A stretch of DNA of 64,000 bases from Nocardia transvalensis NBRC 15921. Its GTDB lineage: Bacteria > Actinomycetota > Actinomycetes > Mycobacteriales > Mycobacteriaceae. The position numbers were made by a program, and so were the translations under genes. Below the pieces are notes generated by a model. It did no database searches, was not told the origin of the DNA, and worked only from the letters and a program-made list of their open reading frames with translations. Shown here piece by piece: positions 46,707 to 55,139 of this stretch (the first letter of the stretch is position 1; each line of letters starts with the position of its first letter). The DNA lies in assembly GCF_000308875.1 (NCBI RefSeq), contig NZ_BAGL01000014.1, positions 1 through 64,000 of the forward strand. Reading direction: 5' to 3'.

Positions 46707-47012
46707 ATGGGCGACTTTGGTGAAATTTCCTACGATTTCGGTTCGATCAACGACGTAGGTACCGGCCTGCACACCACCGCGAAGAACATCACCTCTCTCC
46801 TGGAAGACATGGAGAAGGAATTTCAGACCTTCATCACCTCGCACTGGCAGGGTGGTCAGGGTAATGAGGCGTTCAACGCGGTTCAGACCAGGTGGCAGGG
46901 CCAGTCTGCGGAGCTGTCGCTGACCCTCGGCAAGCTCGGCACCACGACCGTGAGTGCCGGCGAGGCCATGCAGAGTGCCGACGGTCTTGCCGCCAAAATC
47001 ATCGGCGGCTGA
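46707..47012 (+). CDS. WXG100 (Esx) protein with intact WxG
   Basis: A 101-residue helical hairpin with WQG at the turn (SHWQGGQGNEAFNA) and matching helices on each side. It is the likely heterodimer partner of the preceding gene and substrate of the second EccC. CTGGAGTAAACA precedes ATG. A very strong bidirectional terminator follows the stop. Confidence 0.87.
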   Translation: MGDFGEISYDFGSINDVGTGLHTTAKNITSLLEDMEKEFQTFITSHWQGGQGNEAFNAVQTRWQGQSAELSLTLGKLGTTTVSAGEAMQSADGLAAKIIGG

Positions 47013-47022
47013 GAACGACGAC

Positions 47023-47070
47023 ACATCGGCCGCATTTCCCGCCAAGGGAAATGCGGCCGATGTATTTTTA
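47023..47070. terminator. Strong bidirectional intrinsic terminator
   Basis: Perfect 18-base stem (47023-47040 with 47046-47063, inner part GGCCGCATTTCCC/GGGAAATGCGGCC), a five-base loop, then ATTTTTA. It separates the Esx pair from the convergent lipoprotein gene and would work on both strands. Confidence 0.9.
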
Positions 47071-48276
47071 CCAGCTGCTGTTCGCGAAGAGCGCGAATTG
47101 TGCGGCGCTGCGCTGATATGCATCCATCAACTGCCCACTCGAAATCTTGGCCACATACCGGTCGTATCGCACCAGGCACGCGTAGCGGTTGTAGGACACC
47201 GAGGTGTTGGTATCTTCCGTGCACGAGCTGTTGGGAATGCCCGGTGGGGGGTCGACGGGGCGTTTCGCCGTGCTGTCGCGTGTCTGTTGGATCAGACCTT
47301 TTGCCGCTTCCTCGTCTCGGGCCCGGTAGGCGATGCTCACCCTGTTGACTACTCCGATGGCGTCGACTCCGGCGCGGTCCAGCATCGACTTCGCGCCCTT
47401 TTTGTCCATGCCGACGAGGTTCACGAATCCCCGCGGTCCGATGGCCATGTCGTTGATAATCGACGAAGTGAAGTAATCCTCCGGATGTAGCGTCTTCCGC
47501 ATTATTCCCAGTGGATCTTTGGACAGGTGAAGAATTTCTCTCTTCGAGAGTGGTTTCAACGTGTCCAGCAAAGGCAGTTGTACATCGTAGGCTCGCTCGG
47601 CCAACGCTGTCAGATCCGACAGATTGTCTTTCGGGGTACGCACGAAGAGGTTGACCAGGTAGGAGCCCCGTGCCATTCGTGCACCAAGGGTCCGGATACC
47701 TGGTCGCCAATGTGAAAGAGCCTGCGGGTACTTTGCCAGCGTCACCGGCTGGTTCTGGTCTTTCGCGATATCGAAATCCGCTGTCTCGTACTCGCGCGCG
47801 GCGTCGGCGGCGTTTTTCTCGTCCGGGAATTGAAATATCGTGACTTCGACGTAGGTATCACCGTCTGTGGACCCTGTTTCCGACGGCTTGTCGCTGCTTG
47901 CGATCGTCAGCCCGTACAGCATCTGATGCGTGAGCAGTACCGGCGAGAAATTCTCGAGATATTTGCTCTTCACAGCGTCCTGTGGAAGCCGGATCTCCGT
48001 CGCTCCGGCGCCGTAATTCAGTTTCGGATCGATTTCCGGCCCTGGTGCGACAACGTCTGCCAAGCGGAAGATGGCTTCGGCCTTGTTTCCTTCCAGCGTC
48101 GGAGTGTAGTCGTACCGGAGGTCATTGGGCTCGGTGCTGTAGCTTCCGGTGTCGAGCTTCCGGACATCGATTTCGGCGGGTTTACTGTTTCCCGTCACGG
48201 TGGCGCAGCCGACGAGTGTCAGCGCAGCTGTCAGTCCGATGAGAGAATGGGAAAATTTACAGGTCTTGGTAGTCAT
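47068..48276 (-). CDS. Type-B envelope lipoprotein, copy 2 (DUF7373-like)
   Basis: A 402-residue lipoprotein: signal peptide with lipobox LVGC (Cys24), then the shared opening IDVRKLDTGSYSTEPNDL and the C-terminal signature YDRYVAKISSGQLMDAYQRSAAQFALFANSSW. It belongs with 51263-52540 as a type-B copy; type-A copies lie upstream of each. I associate such proteins with the Nocardia DUF7373 lipoproteins, by recall. It begins 6 bases after the type-A copy 2 stop, so the two are one unit. Base composition is clearly lower in GC than neighbouring secretion genes. Function unknown. Confidence 0.8.
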   Translation of the reverse strand: MTTKTCKFSHSLIGLTAALTLVGCATVTGNSKPAEIDVRKLDTGSYSTEPNDLRYDYTPTLEGNKAEAIFRLADVVAPGPEIDPKLNYGAGATEIRLPQDAVKSKYLENFSPVLLTHQMLYGLTIASSDKPSETGSTDGDTYVEVTIFQFPDEKNAADAAREYETADFDIAKDQNQPVTLAKYPQALSHWRPGIRTLGARMARGSYLVNLFVRTPKDNLSDLTALAERAYDVQLPLLDTLKPLSKREILHLSKDPLGIMRKTLHPEDYFTSSIINDMAIGPRGFVNLVGMDKKGAKSMLDRAGVDAIGVVNRVSIAYRARDEEAAKGLIQQTRDSTAKRPVDPPPGIPNSSCTEDTNTSVSYNRYACLVRYDRYVAKISSGQLMDAYQRSAAQFALFANSSW

Positions 48277-48282
48277 TGCCGC

Positions 48283-49500
48283 CTACTTGCTATTGGCAAG
48301 AATTGCATATTGGGCCGAGATCTTCTGCTGAGCGTCCTGCAGCTGGCTCGAGGAAGCCTGCGCGGCGAAACGGTCGTAATGGATCTGGCAGTTGTACCGG
48401 ACGAGGCCACGGCCTTTCGGACCCTTGAACTCGAAGCACAAGGCGTTCGGAAGCCCGGCAGGCGAGGGCGCATGCCTCGAGAAGCGGTCCGGTTGGGTCG
48501 TGGCTTCGAACAACTTCGCGGCCGCGGCGGGCCCCTTCGTGCGGTACAGGTCCGCTCCGTCGAAAGTCACGAGGTCGACGCCCGCCTCCTCGTAGAGCCG
48601 CCGAGCTTCTTCGATGTCATCCGCAAAGTCCAGGGCGCCGTGCACCGTGTAGGTTCCCGGAACATTGGTGAAAGAATCGCCTTCCGGCCTTCGTACCGTT
48701 CGACCGCGCATATTTTCCGGGTCGATAGGTACCGTCATGAGTTTGTCCGGTGGCGTCGGCACGAACTTCTCGAGGGCCGGTATCGTCGCCGCGACCGTCT
48801 TCTCGGCAAGAGCGGACATGAACGGAAAATCGGAAACATCGAGCTGCTTGTTCTCGTGGTGCTGCACGATCGTGACGATGACGTACTTCCCGGTAGCGAG
48901 CCACGAGAACAGGGTTTGATCCTTCGCCTGCTGGCGTACGATCGCGTCGGGGTATTTTTCGAGTCTTCCCGGATCTACTTGCCCATCCATGTAATAGCCA
49001 GCTTCGGAGAGCTTTCCGGCAGCGGCGCGCGCAGAATCCTCGTCCGAGAAGATCAGAACCGAGTTCACCAGTTCGTAGGAAAGATTCAGAATCTTGTTCG
49101 AAAGTCCGATGGTCGAATATCCTGCGACGTAATTCTGTGCAGCCTCGTCGAAATTATCGCTGCGCAGCCATCGGAACATTTGACTCGAGTGCGTCTCCTT
49201 GCCCGCGCCGAGAAACGCGTGTGTCCCGCTCGGATCGCCGTATTTCAGGGCGGGGTCGACCTCCGTGGGGAGCGGCATGATATTTCCCAGCCGCTCAGCT
49301 TCCATGTATCGGGCCACTACCATGTTCTGCGCGTTGTCGATGCGACGCGGCGTCGTGGCGTAAGGGCCGGTATCCAGCTTGGTGAGGTCGACGGATGGGT
49401 CGGTCCCCGAGGTATCGGGGGAGTCCGAACCACACGCTGCTGTCGATGCAATAGCGGTAGCGACGCACAATGCGGTCAGGCTCTTGATCAGACTGTGCAC
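48283..49500 (-). CDS. Type-A envelope lipoprotein, copy 2 (DUF7373-like)
   Basis: A 405-residue lipoprotein with a signal peptide ending STAAC (Cys23), then VDLTKLDTGPYATTPRRI and the type-A mark ARYMEAERLGNIMPLPTEVD. The C-terminus YDRFAAQASSSQLQDAQQKI resembles type B, so A and B are distant relatives. GTG at 49500 was chosen over the open frame to 49554 because it starts the signal peptide directly and has a G-rich ribosome site nine bases upstream. First gene of the A2-B2 unit, 117 bases after the kinase stop. Confidence 0.8.
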   Translation of the reverse strand: MHSLIKSLTALCVATAIASTAACGSDSPDTSGTDPSVDLTKLDTGPYATTPRRIDNAQNMVVARYMEAERLGNIMPLPTEVDPALKYGDPSGTHAFLGAGKETHSSQMFRWLRSDNFDEAAQNYVAGYSTIGLSNKILNLSYELVNSVLIFSDEDSARAAAGKLSEAGYYMDGQVDPGRLEKYPDAIVRQQAKDQTLFSWLATGKYVIVTIVQHHENKQLDVSDFPFMSALAEKTVAATIPALEKFVPTPPDKLMTVPIDPENMRGRTVRRPEGDSFTNVPGTYTVHGALDFADDIEEARRLYEEAGVDLVTFDGADLYRTKGPAAAAKLFEATTQPDRFSRHAPSPAGLPNALCFEFKGPKGRGLVRYNCQIHYDRFAAQASSSQLQDAQQKISAQYAILANSK

Positions 49501-49617
49501 GGTCGAATTCCCCCCACCCCTGTCGCGGAAATGTGTACGGTGAGCTTCACGCACCCCCCTCTCGTGTAGTACGAGCGGAATCCTACTTCAGGCGTTCGCC
49601 CGGGACGCCGCCCAGCA

Positions 49618-51183
49618 CTACTTGATCCGGGTGTGCAGTACCGGAATCAGCTTGTCCAGCAGTGTCTTCTCGGAGTTCGGCGACCAGTTGCGGATGGCCG
49701 CGACCACCGCTGGTTCATCGATGGGGATCACGGTGGCGCGGGATTGTGTGATCTCGTACGGCAATCCGATGAGTCCGCCGCCGCCTGCTTTCTCGTCACT
49801 GCGCACGGCGAGGATGTAGCTGTCGGAGGGCGCCGACAACCTCGGGTAACTGTCGGGCGCCGGGCGGGGCGAGGTCTCGTCGCCGTTCTTGGCGTAGCTC
49901 AGGTTGTAGACGAAACCGAGGCCTTCCAGGAACTGCGTCTGCGTGGTGCCGCTGAGGTAGATCCCGAACTTCCCGTATTCGCTGCCGGTGACGTCGACCA
50001 TGGTGACGGTCTTGCCCTCGAATGCGGGGTTCGCCTTGCGGGCGTCGGCGACTGTGGCGATGGCGGTGGGGGTGGCGGCTGTTGTTGTGGTTGTGGTGGT
50101 TCCGCCGCCTCCGCTCTGGGTGGCCCAGATGCCGAGGCCGGCGGCGAGGGCGACGACTACCGCTGCCGCGCTGCCGCCGAGAATCCACTTCTTGCGCGGG
50201 TTCGGGGGCTCTTTGGTCAGGGAGGAGACGTCGAAGTCGGGGCGGCCGGGGGCCGAGAGGGCCACGCGCGGATCGGTGCGGGGGCGGGAGTCGGGGACCT
50301 GGATGGGGTAGGTGGGGGAGGTGTTGGAGTGGACCGGATTGTGGCCGGGCATCAGGGCGTTGGCCGCGGCGTCGGTGAATTCCCGGCAGGTGTTGAATCG
50401 TTCGGCGGGGTTCTTCGCCATGGCGCGGGCGAAGATGTGGTCCAGGGCGTTCGGCAGGTTCGGGTTGACGGCCGTCGCGCGGGGCGGGGGCTCGTAGAGA
50501 TGCCCCATCATGACCATGGCGGGTTGCGTTGCCGGATAGGGATTCTGGTTCGTCACCAGTTTGTAGAGGGCGCAGGCGAGGCTGTAGATGTCGCCGCGGT
50601 GGTCGACCTGCATGCCCTGCAACTGTTCCGGCGGGGCGTAGGCGATGGTGGCCACGAAGCTGCCGGTCTGGGTGAGTTCGGTGGCGTCGTCGGTGGATTT
50701 GGCGACGCCGAAATCCGTGAGCAGGACCCGTTCTTCCTCGTCGTCGCGGGAGAGCAGGAAGTTGGCGGGTTTCACGTCGCGGTGCAGCAGGCCGCGCCGG
50801 TGCGCGTAGTCCAGGCCCTTGCCGACCTCGGTGACGATGCGTAGCGCGCGCAGCGGGGTCATGGCGTGCGGGTCGCGGGCGAGTTCGGCCGAGGCGTCGG
50901 TGCCCTCGACGTACTGCATGGCGATCCACAGCTGGCCGTGTTCCTCGCCGCGGTTGTAGACCGAGACGATATTCGGATGATCAAGGCCCGCAGCGAGATT
51001 GGCCTCGCGCTCGAAGCGACCGCGGAATTCGGCATTACTCGACAGCTCGCCGCCGAGCACCTTGATGGCGTCCATGCGCGGCAGGCTCGGGTGTTTGCCC
51101 AGATAGACGGTGCCCATACCGCCCGCGCCGAGTACACGCTCGATCCGGTACCCACCGACGATCGTGCCGGGACTCATCGCCAT
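49618..51183 (-). CDS. Transmembrane Ser/Thr protein kinase (PknB-like)
   Basis: A 521-residue Hanks-type kinase. Glycine loop LGAGGMGTVYLG, Lys41 in DAIKVL, catalytic HRDVKPANFLL (His134-Asp136), DFG at 157-159 and YAPPEQ are intact, so it should be active. A Pro-rich juxtamembrane segment leads to one membrane helix (~333-354), a Gly/Thr linker and ~150 extracellular residues with no PASTA repeat or other domain I recognise. ATG at 51183 lies 11 bases after AGGAG; TTG at 51192 is less likely. It sits between two lipoprotein pairs, which are candidate ligands or partners of its outer domain. Confidence 0.92.
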   Translation of the reverse strand: MAMSPGTIVGGYRIERVLGAGGMGTVYLGKHPSLPRMDAIKVLGGELSSNAEFRGRFEREANLAAGLDHPNIVSVYNRGEEHGQLWIAMQYVEGTDASAELARDPHAMTPLRALRIVTEVGKGLDYAHRRGLLHRDVKPANFLLSRDDEEERVLLTDFGVAKSTDDATELTQTGSFVATIAYAPPEQLQGMQVDHRGDIYSLACALYKLVTNQNPYPATQPAMVMMGHLYEPPPRATAVNPNLPNALDHIFARAMAKNPAERFNTCREFTDAAANALMPGHNPVHSNTSPTYPIQVPDSRPRTDPRVALSAPGRPDFDVSSLTKEPPNPRKKWILGGSAAAVVVALAAGLGIWATQSGGGGTTTTTTTAATPTAIATVADARKANPAFEGKTVTMVDVTGSEYGKFGIYLSGTTQTQFLEGLGFVYNLSYAKNGDETSPRPAPDSYPRLSAPSDSYILAVRSDEKAGGGGLIGLPYEITQSRATVIPIDEPAVVAAIRNWSPNSEKTLLDKLIPVLHTRIK

Positions 51184-51262
51184 CTGAAACAAACTCCTGG
51201 TCGCGCGGTGGGGCCGATCCTGCTCAGGCGGAGCCTACTGTGCCGTGCCGGTACGGGTCGAG

Positions 51263-52540
51263 TCACGGCTGCCACTGACTGTTCGCGAGCAGCGCGTATT
51301 GCGCGGCCGTGCGCTGGTGCGCGTCCAGCAGCTGATCGGCCGACAGATAGCTGACGTACTGGCGATACGCGACGATGCAGGTGAAGCGCTTGGCCTTCGT
51401 CCGCGAGGCCTGTCCGGCGGTGCTGTTCTCCATGCACACCGAATCCGGAACGTTCGGCGGCGCATCCGCGGGCTTGCCGACCGGAGCGATCGTAAGCGGT
51501 TCGGTCACCGCCTTTTTCGCGGACGCCTCGTCCTTCCCCCGTGCCAGCAGGGCCGCGTCGGTCATCGCGAACCGGTCGGCGCCGATGGCCTCGAACGTCT
51601 TTCGGGCCTGCGTGCGGTTGGGCATGAATTGCAGAATGCCGCGGCGGCCGAGGATCGCGGGGGTGGAGCCGAGCCCGGGTTTGTTGAGCTCGTTGGGATT
51701 CAGGGTGCGGCTGAGAATGTGGTCCTGATCCCAGGGCAGATGCAGCGCTTCCTCGTCGGTGAGCGGCTTCAATTGATCCAGCATCGGCACCTGGGTGCTG
51801 TAGGCCGCCTCGGTCAGCGAGGTGAGCGTGGCCGGATCGGCCTTGGGGACCGTGAGGACGACGGCCGCCACGTACAGGCCGTGCGCCAGGAACGCCCGTG
51901 AGGCCGTGCCGCCCGGCCGCCAATGGGCGCGCGCGTCTTGATATTTCGGGAGCGCGAGCGGCTGGTTCTTGTCTTTGTTCGCCTCGAAGTCCGCGTCGTA
52001 GAGTTCGCCGGCGGTCCGTTTCGCAGCGTCGGCGTCGGGAAACTGCATGACCAGCAGGTTCACGGTCGTCGCGTCGGGTGTGGTGCGGCTGACCTCGGGC
52101 CAGGTGAAGTCGAGAACCGAGGTCGGCCGGTCGGAGCCCTCCGATTTGAAGCCGAACATCATCTTGTTGCGTTTGAGGATGGTCTCCACGGCATCGCCCC
52201 GGCCCAGCAGGCCGTCGGGGGCGCCGGCGCTGAAGTCGGACGAGTCCACGGCATAGGTGAACCGCTGGTCGACGTCTTCGGCGGTCGCCACATAATCGGC
52301 CAGCCGCATGGCGCCGACGGAATCCATGGCGTAGAAGCCGGGCCGGTAGTCCTCGTAGATATCGACCGGTTCGATGGGGTACGAGCCCACGTCGAGCTTG
52401 CGGATATCGACCTCGCCGGGCTGCGCGATACCGGTGAGGGTCGCGTTGCAGGCGCTCAGCGCGGCCACGAGACCGACCGTCGCGAGCACGCCCGCGACCC
52501 TGCGAATGCCGTGCCTGGAGATCGTGTTCGAGGTGATCAT
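51263..52540 (-). CDS. Type-B envelope lipoprotein, copy 1 (DUF7373-like)
   Basis: A 425-residue lipoprotein: signal peptide with lipobox LSAC (Cys31), VDIRKLDVGSYPIEPVDIYE and the C-terminal signature YRQYVSYLSADQLLDAHQRT. Clearly homologous to 47068-48276 (same spacing of IDVRKLD, YxxxLV-rich middle and AAQxALxANSxW end). Its ATG overlaps the type-A stop by four bases. The open frame extending to 53941 is the shadow of the type-A gene. Confidence 0.82.
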   Translation of the reverse strand: MITSNTISRHGIRRVAGVLATVGLVAALSACNATLTGIAQPGEVDIRKLDVGSYPIEPVDIYEDYRPGFYAMDSVGAMRLADYVATAEDVDQRFTYAVDSSDFSAGAPDGLLGRGDAVETILKRNKMMFGFKSEGSDRPTSVLDFTWPEVSRTTPDATTVNLLVMQFPDADAAKRTAGELYDADFEANKDKNQPLALPKYQDARAHWRPGGTASRAFLAHGLYVAAVVLTVPKADPATLTSLTEAAYSTQVPMLDQLKPLTDEEALHLPWDQDHILSRTLNPNELNKPGLGSTPAILGRRGILQFMPNRTQARKTFEAIGADRFAMTDAALLARGKDEASAKKAVTEPLTIAPVGKPADAPPNVPDSVCMENSTAGQASRTKAKRFTCIVAYRQYVSYLSADQLLDAHQRTAAQYALLANSQWQP

Positions 52541-53745
52541 GCGGCATTCACCAACATCGCGTACTGCGCGGAGATCCGCTGCTGGGCGTCGAGCAATTGG
52601 CTGCCCCAGGCCAGTGCGGCGTAGCGGTCGTAGGACACGGCGCAGTAGTAGCGGACCGCCAGCTTCTCCTTCCCGTGGTACTCGCGGCATTTCGCGACCG
52701 GCAGGTTGGCGGGGGACTCGGCGGTGTGGAAGTGCTTCGTCGGGCCGCCGAATTCGTCGCGGACCTTCTTGGCGGATTCCGCGTCGCGCGCCCGGAACAG
52801 CTGGTTGCCGTAGTCGGCGAATTTGTCCACGCCGTTGTCTTCGAAGACCTTCTTCGTCTCGTCCGGATTGGAGTTGAAGTGCAGCGCCGAGTGCGCGTTG
52901 TAGACGCCGGGCGGGTTCAGCCAGGCGCCGCCGGTGTCCTCCTTCGGCCGGATCAGGGTCCGGCGCAGCATCGCCTCGTCGTCGATGGGCTGCGACATGA
53001 GTGTGTCGGGCGGGTGCGGGGTGAACTTGGCGATCGAGGGGACGACGACGTCCAAGCTCTTCTGCAGCAGTGTTGTCAGTGCTGGGAGGTCCACCTTGTT
53101 CAGCCAGGCCTTCGCCTGGTCGTAGATCCAGGTGTAGACGACGTACCGCCCGGTTGCGTACCACGATCCGATCGACTGCACGGTCGGATCCCAATGGGCG
53201 TGCACGCCGGGGTATTTCGGCAGCGAGACGGGCTGGTTGCGGTCGTTGAAGCCGGCGTCGGTGCGCTCCAGCGCCGCCGCCGCGTTGGCGGCCTTCTGCT
53301 CGTCGGGGAAGAGCATGACGGTGTTGGCCAGCTCCATTCCCTCGTTGTACGGATCGTTGCGGGCATAACTGGCGAAGCCGCTGATGAAATCGGGCGCATC
53401 CTCGGCGAACCGGCTGGTGTCGACCTTGATGATGTTGTTCAGCAGCGAATCCTTCGGATCCACGAAGACCAGGGACGCGAACGGCGCCGGATGGACGAAC
53501 GCCGGATCGATATCCATCGGGAGCGGGACGAAATTCCCCAGCCGCTCCGCCTCGATCATCCGGGCCGCCTCGTTGTTCTTGGGTGTCCCCATATCGTGCG
53601 GCTGCCCGCTGTAGGGACCCAGATCCAACTGCTTGATATCGATGACCGGATCGGCCGGCACCGCCGCGCCGCCGCCCGAACCACATCCGGCCAGCAACGA
53701 CGCGGCCAGCAGCCCGGCCGCCAGGAGTCCCGTGGTCCTCCGCAT
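52537..53745 (-). CDS. Type-A envelope lipoprotein, copy 1 (DUF7373-like)
   Basis: A 402-residue lipoprotein with a clean lipobox LLAGC (Cys21), a Gly/Ala linker, IDIKQLDLGPYSGQPHDM and AARMIEAERLGNFVPLPMDI, matching the type-A copy at 48283-49500. The C-terminus ends YDRYAALAWGSQLLDAQQRI. ATG at 53745 has GGAGGGG ten bases upstream, better than the earlier start of the open frame. It begins the island's minus-strand unit and is divergent from the metallophosphoesterase gene. Confidence 0.83.
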   Translation of the reverse strand: MRRTTGLLAAGLLAASLLAGCGSGGGAAVPADPVIDIKQLDLGPYSGQPHDMGTPKNNEAARMIEAERLGNFVPLPMDIDPAFVHPAPFASLVFVDPKDSLLNNIIKVDTSRFAEDAPDFISGFASYARNDPYNEGMELANTVMLFPDEQKAANAAAALERTDAGFNDRNQPVSLPKYPGVHAHWDPTVQSIGSWYATGRYVVYTWIYDQAKAWLNKVDLPALTTLLQKSLDVVVPSIAKFTPHPPDTLMSQPIDDEAMLRRTLIRPKEDTGGAWLNPPGVYNAHSALHFNSNPDETKKVFEDNGVDKFADYGNQLFRARDAESAKKVRDEFGGPTKHFHTAESPANLPVAKCREYHGKEKLAVRYYCAVSYDRYAALAWGSQLLDAQQRISAQYAMLVNAA

Positions 53746-53930
53746 ACTTCCCCTCCGTTGGAACTCGGCGGCCGCGCCGTAGCCACCGTGACCGGGCACA
53801 GGCACGCAATCGAGCGGTTGACAACATAGCACCTGGACGCTCCGGCCGGGCACCGTCGTTTTGGGGGGCTCGCCGTCGGTAGCGGGCGGCCGGGGTGGCG
53901 CGCCGGGCCCGCGGCCGACAGGATGACGTA

Positions 53931-55052
53931 GTGAAGTACATCCCGCGTGTGGCTCTATTTCTGGCGATCCCGGCCCTGCTGTTCGGGGTTCCGTGGTGGT
54001 TGCTGGTCTATGCCACCAGTTCGGGGCCGCTGTTCTGGGCCGGGTCGGCGGTGTTCGTGCTCGCCGCCCTGAGCCTGCCCGCGGGGATGTTCCTCGGGCA
54101 CGGGCCGCGGCAGTCGGATGCGGCGGTCGTCGTGGGGGACACGCTGCTCGGCGCCGCGTGGATGCTGTTCACCTGGTCGGTGATCGGGGCCGTGGTGCGG
54201 GGCGGGCTGATCGTCGCGGGCGTGGACGATCCCGCACGGTCGCGGATCGTCGCGGCCGGGGTGGTGGTCGTGTGGGTCGCGCTGATGGGCTGGGCGACGT
54301 TCGAGGCCCGGCGGATCCCGCGGGTGCGGTCGCTCGACATCACCATTCCGGGTCTCGGCCGCGCGCTGGACGGCCTGCGGCTGGTGGTCGTCACCGACAC
54401 CCACTTCGCCGCGTTGAACCGGCTGGGGTGGTCGCGGCGGGTGGTCGAGATCGTCAACGAGTTGCGTCCCGATATCGCGTGTCACGCGGGTGATCTCGCG
54501 GACGGGTCGGTAGCGAAGCGGCGTGCGCAGGTCGAGCCGCTCGGCAAGGTCGAGGCCCCGCTGGGCCGGTTCTACATCACGGGCAACCACGAGTACTTCG
54601 GCGATGCACCCGGCTGGATCGACTACATGACCGAACTGGGCTGGCAGCCACTGCGCAATCAGCACGAGGTCGTGGAGAGGGGCGGCGACCGGCTGGTGAT
54701 CGCGGGTATCGACGATCCGACCGGCGTCGCGCTGGACGGGCACGGCCCCGACCTGCCCGCCGCATTGCGCGGGGCCGATCCGGACGTGCCGGTGATCCTG
54801 CTCGCCCACCAGCCGAAGCAGATCGTGGACGCGGTGAAAGCCGATGTGGCACTCCAGGTCTCGGGCCACACCCACGGCGGCCAGATCTGGCCCTTCCGCT
54901 ACCTCGTCCGCCTCGACCAGCCCGTCGTGGCGGGCCTGAGCCGCCACGGCACCCGCACCCAGCTCTACACCAGCCGCGGCACCGGCTTCTGGGGCCCACC
55001 CTTCCGCCTGTTCGCCCCCAGCGAGATCACCGTCCTCACCCTCCGAGTCTGA
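53931..55052 (+). CDS. Membrane-anchored metallophosphoesterase
   Basis: A 373-residue protein with about four N-terminal membrane segments (residues ~5-130) followed by a calcineurin-like phosphoesterase domain. The metal ligands are present in DTHFAALN, HAGDLADG, GNHEYFG and GHTHGGQIWP. YkuE/YaeI-type relatives act at the membrane on phospholipids or similar; the real substrate is unknown. GTG at 53931 has AGGA seven bases upstream; the frame opens at 53895. It converges with the Rv3446c-family gene. Confidence 0.88.
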   Translation: MKYIPRVALFLAIPALLFGVPWWLLVYATSSGPLFWAGSAVFVLAALSLPAGMFLGHGPRQSDAAVVVGDTLLGAAWMLFTWSVIGAVVRGGLIVAGVDDPARSRIVAAGVVVVWVALMGWATFEARRIPRVRSLDITIPGLGRALDGLRLVVVTDTHFAALNRLGWSRRVVEIVNELRPDIACHAGDLADGSVAKRRAQVEPLGKVEAPLGRFYITGNHEYFGDAPGWIDYMTELGWQPLRNQHEVVERGGDRLVIAGIDDPTGVALDGHGPDLPAALRGADPDVPVILLAHQPKQIVDAVKADVALQVSGHTHGGQIWPFRYLVRLDQPVVAGLSRHGTRTQLYTSRGTGFWGPPFRLFAPSEITVLTLRV

Positions 55053-55139
55053 TCCGCCCCGGCCCTACCCACCTGCCTCGGACCTTGCCTGCACTACCTC
55101 GCGCGCTGGGCGGGGACGCTGCTCGTATTGCCTCGCGCT

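Noticed and set aside
53746..53941. N-terminal extension of the lipoprotein frames and of the metallophosphoesterase frame
   Set aside because: Signal peptides begin at 53745 and 52540 and good ribosome sites support internal starts; extensions lack a signal sequence.
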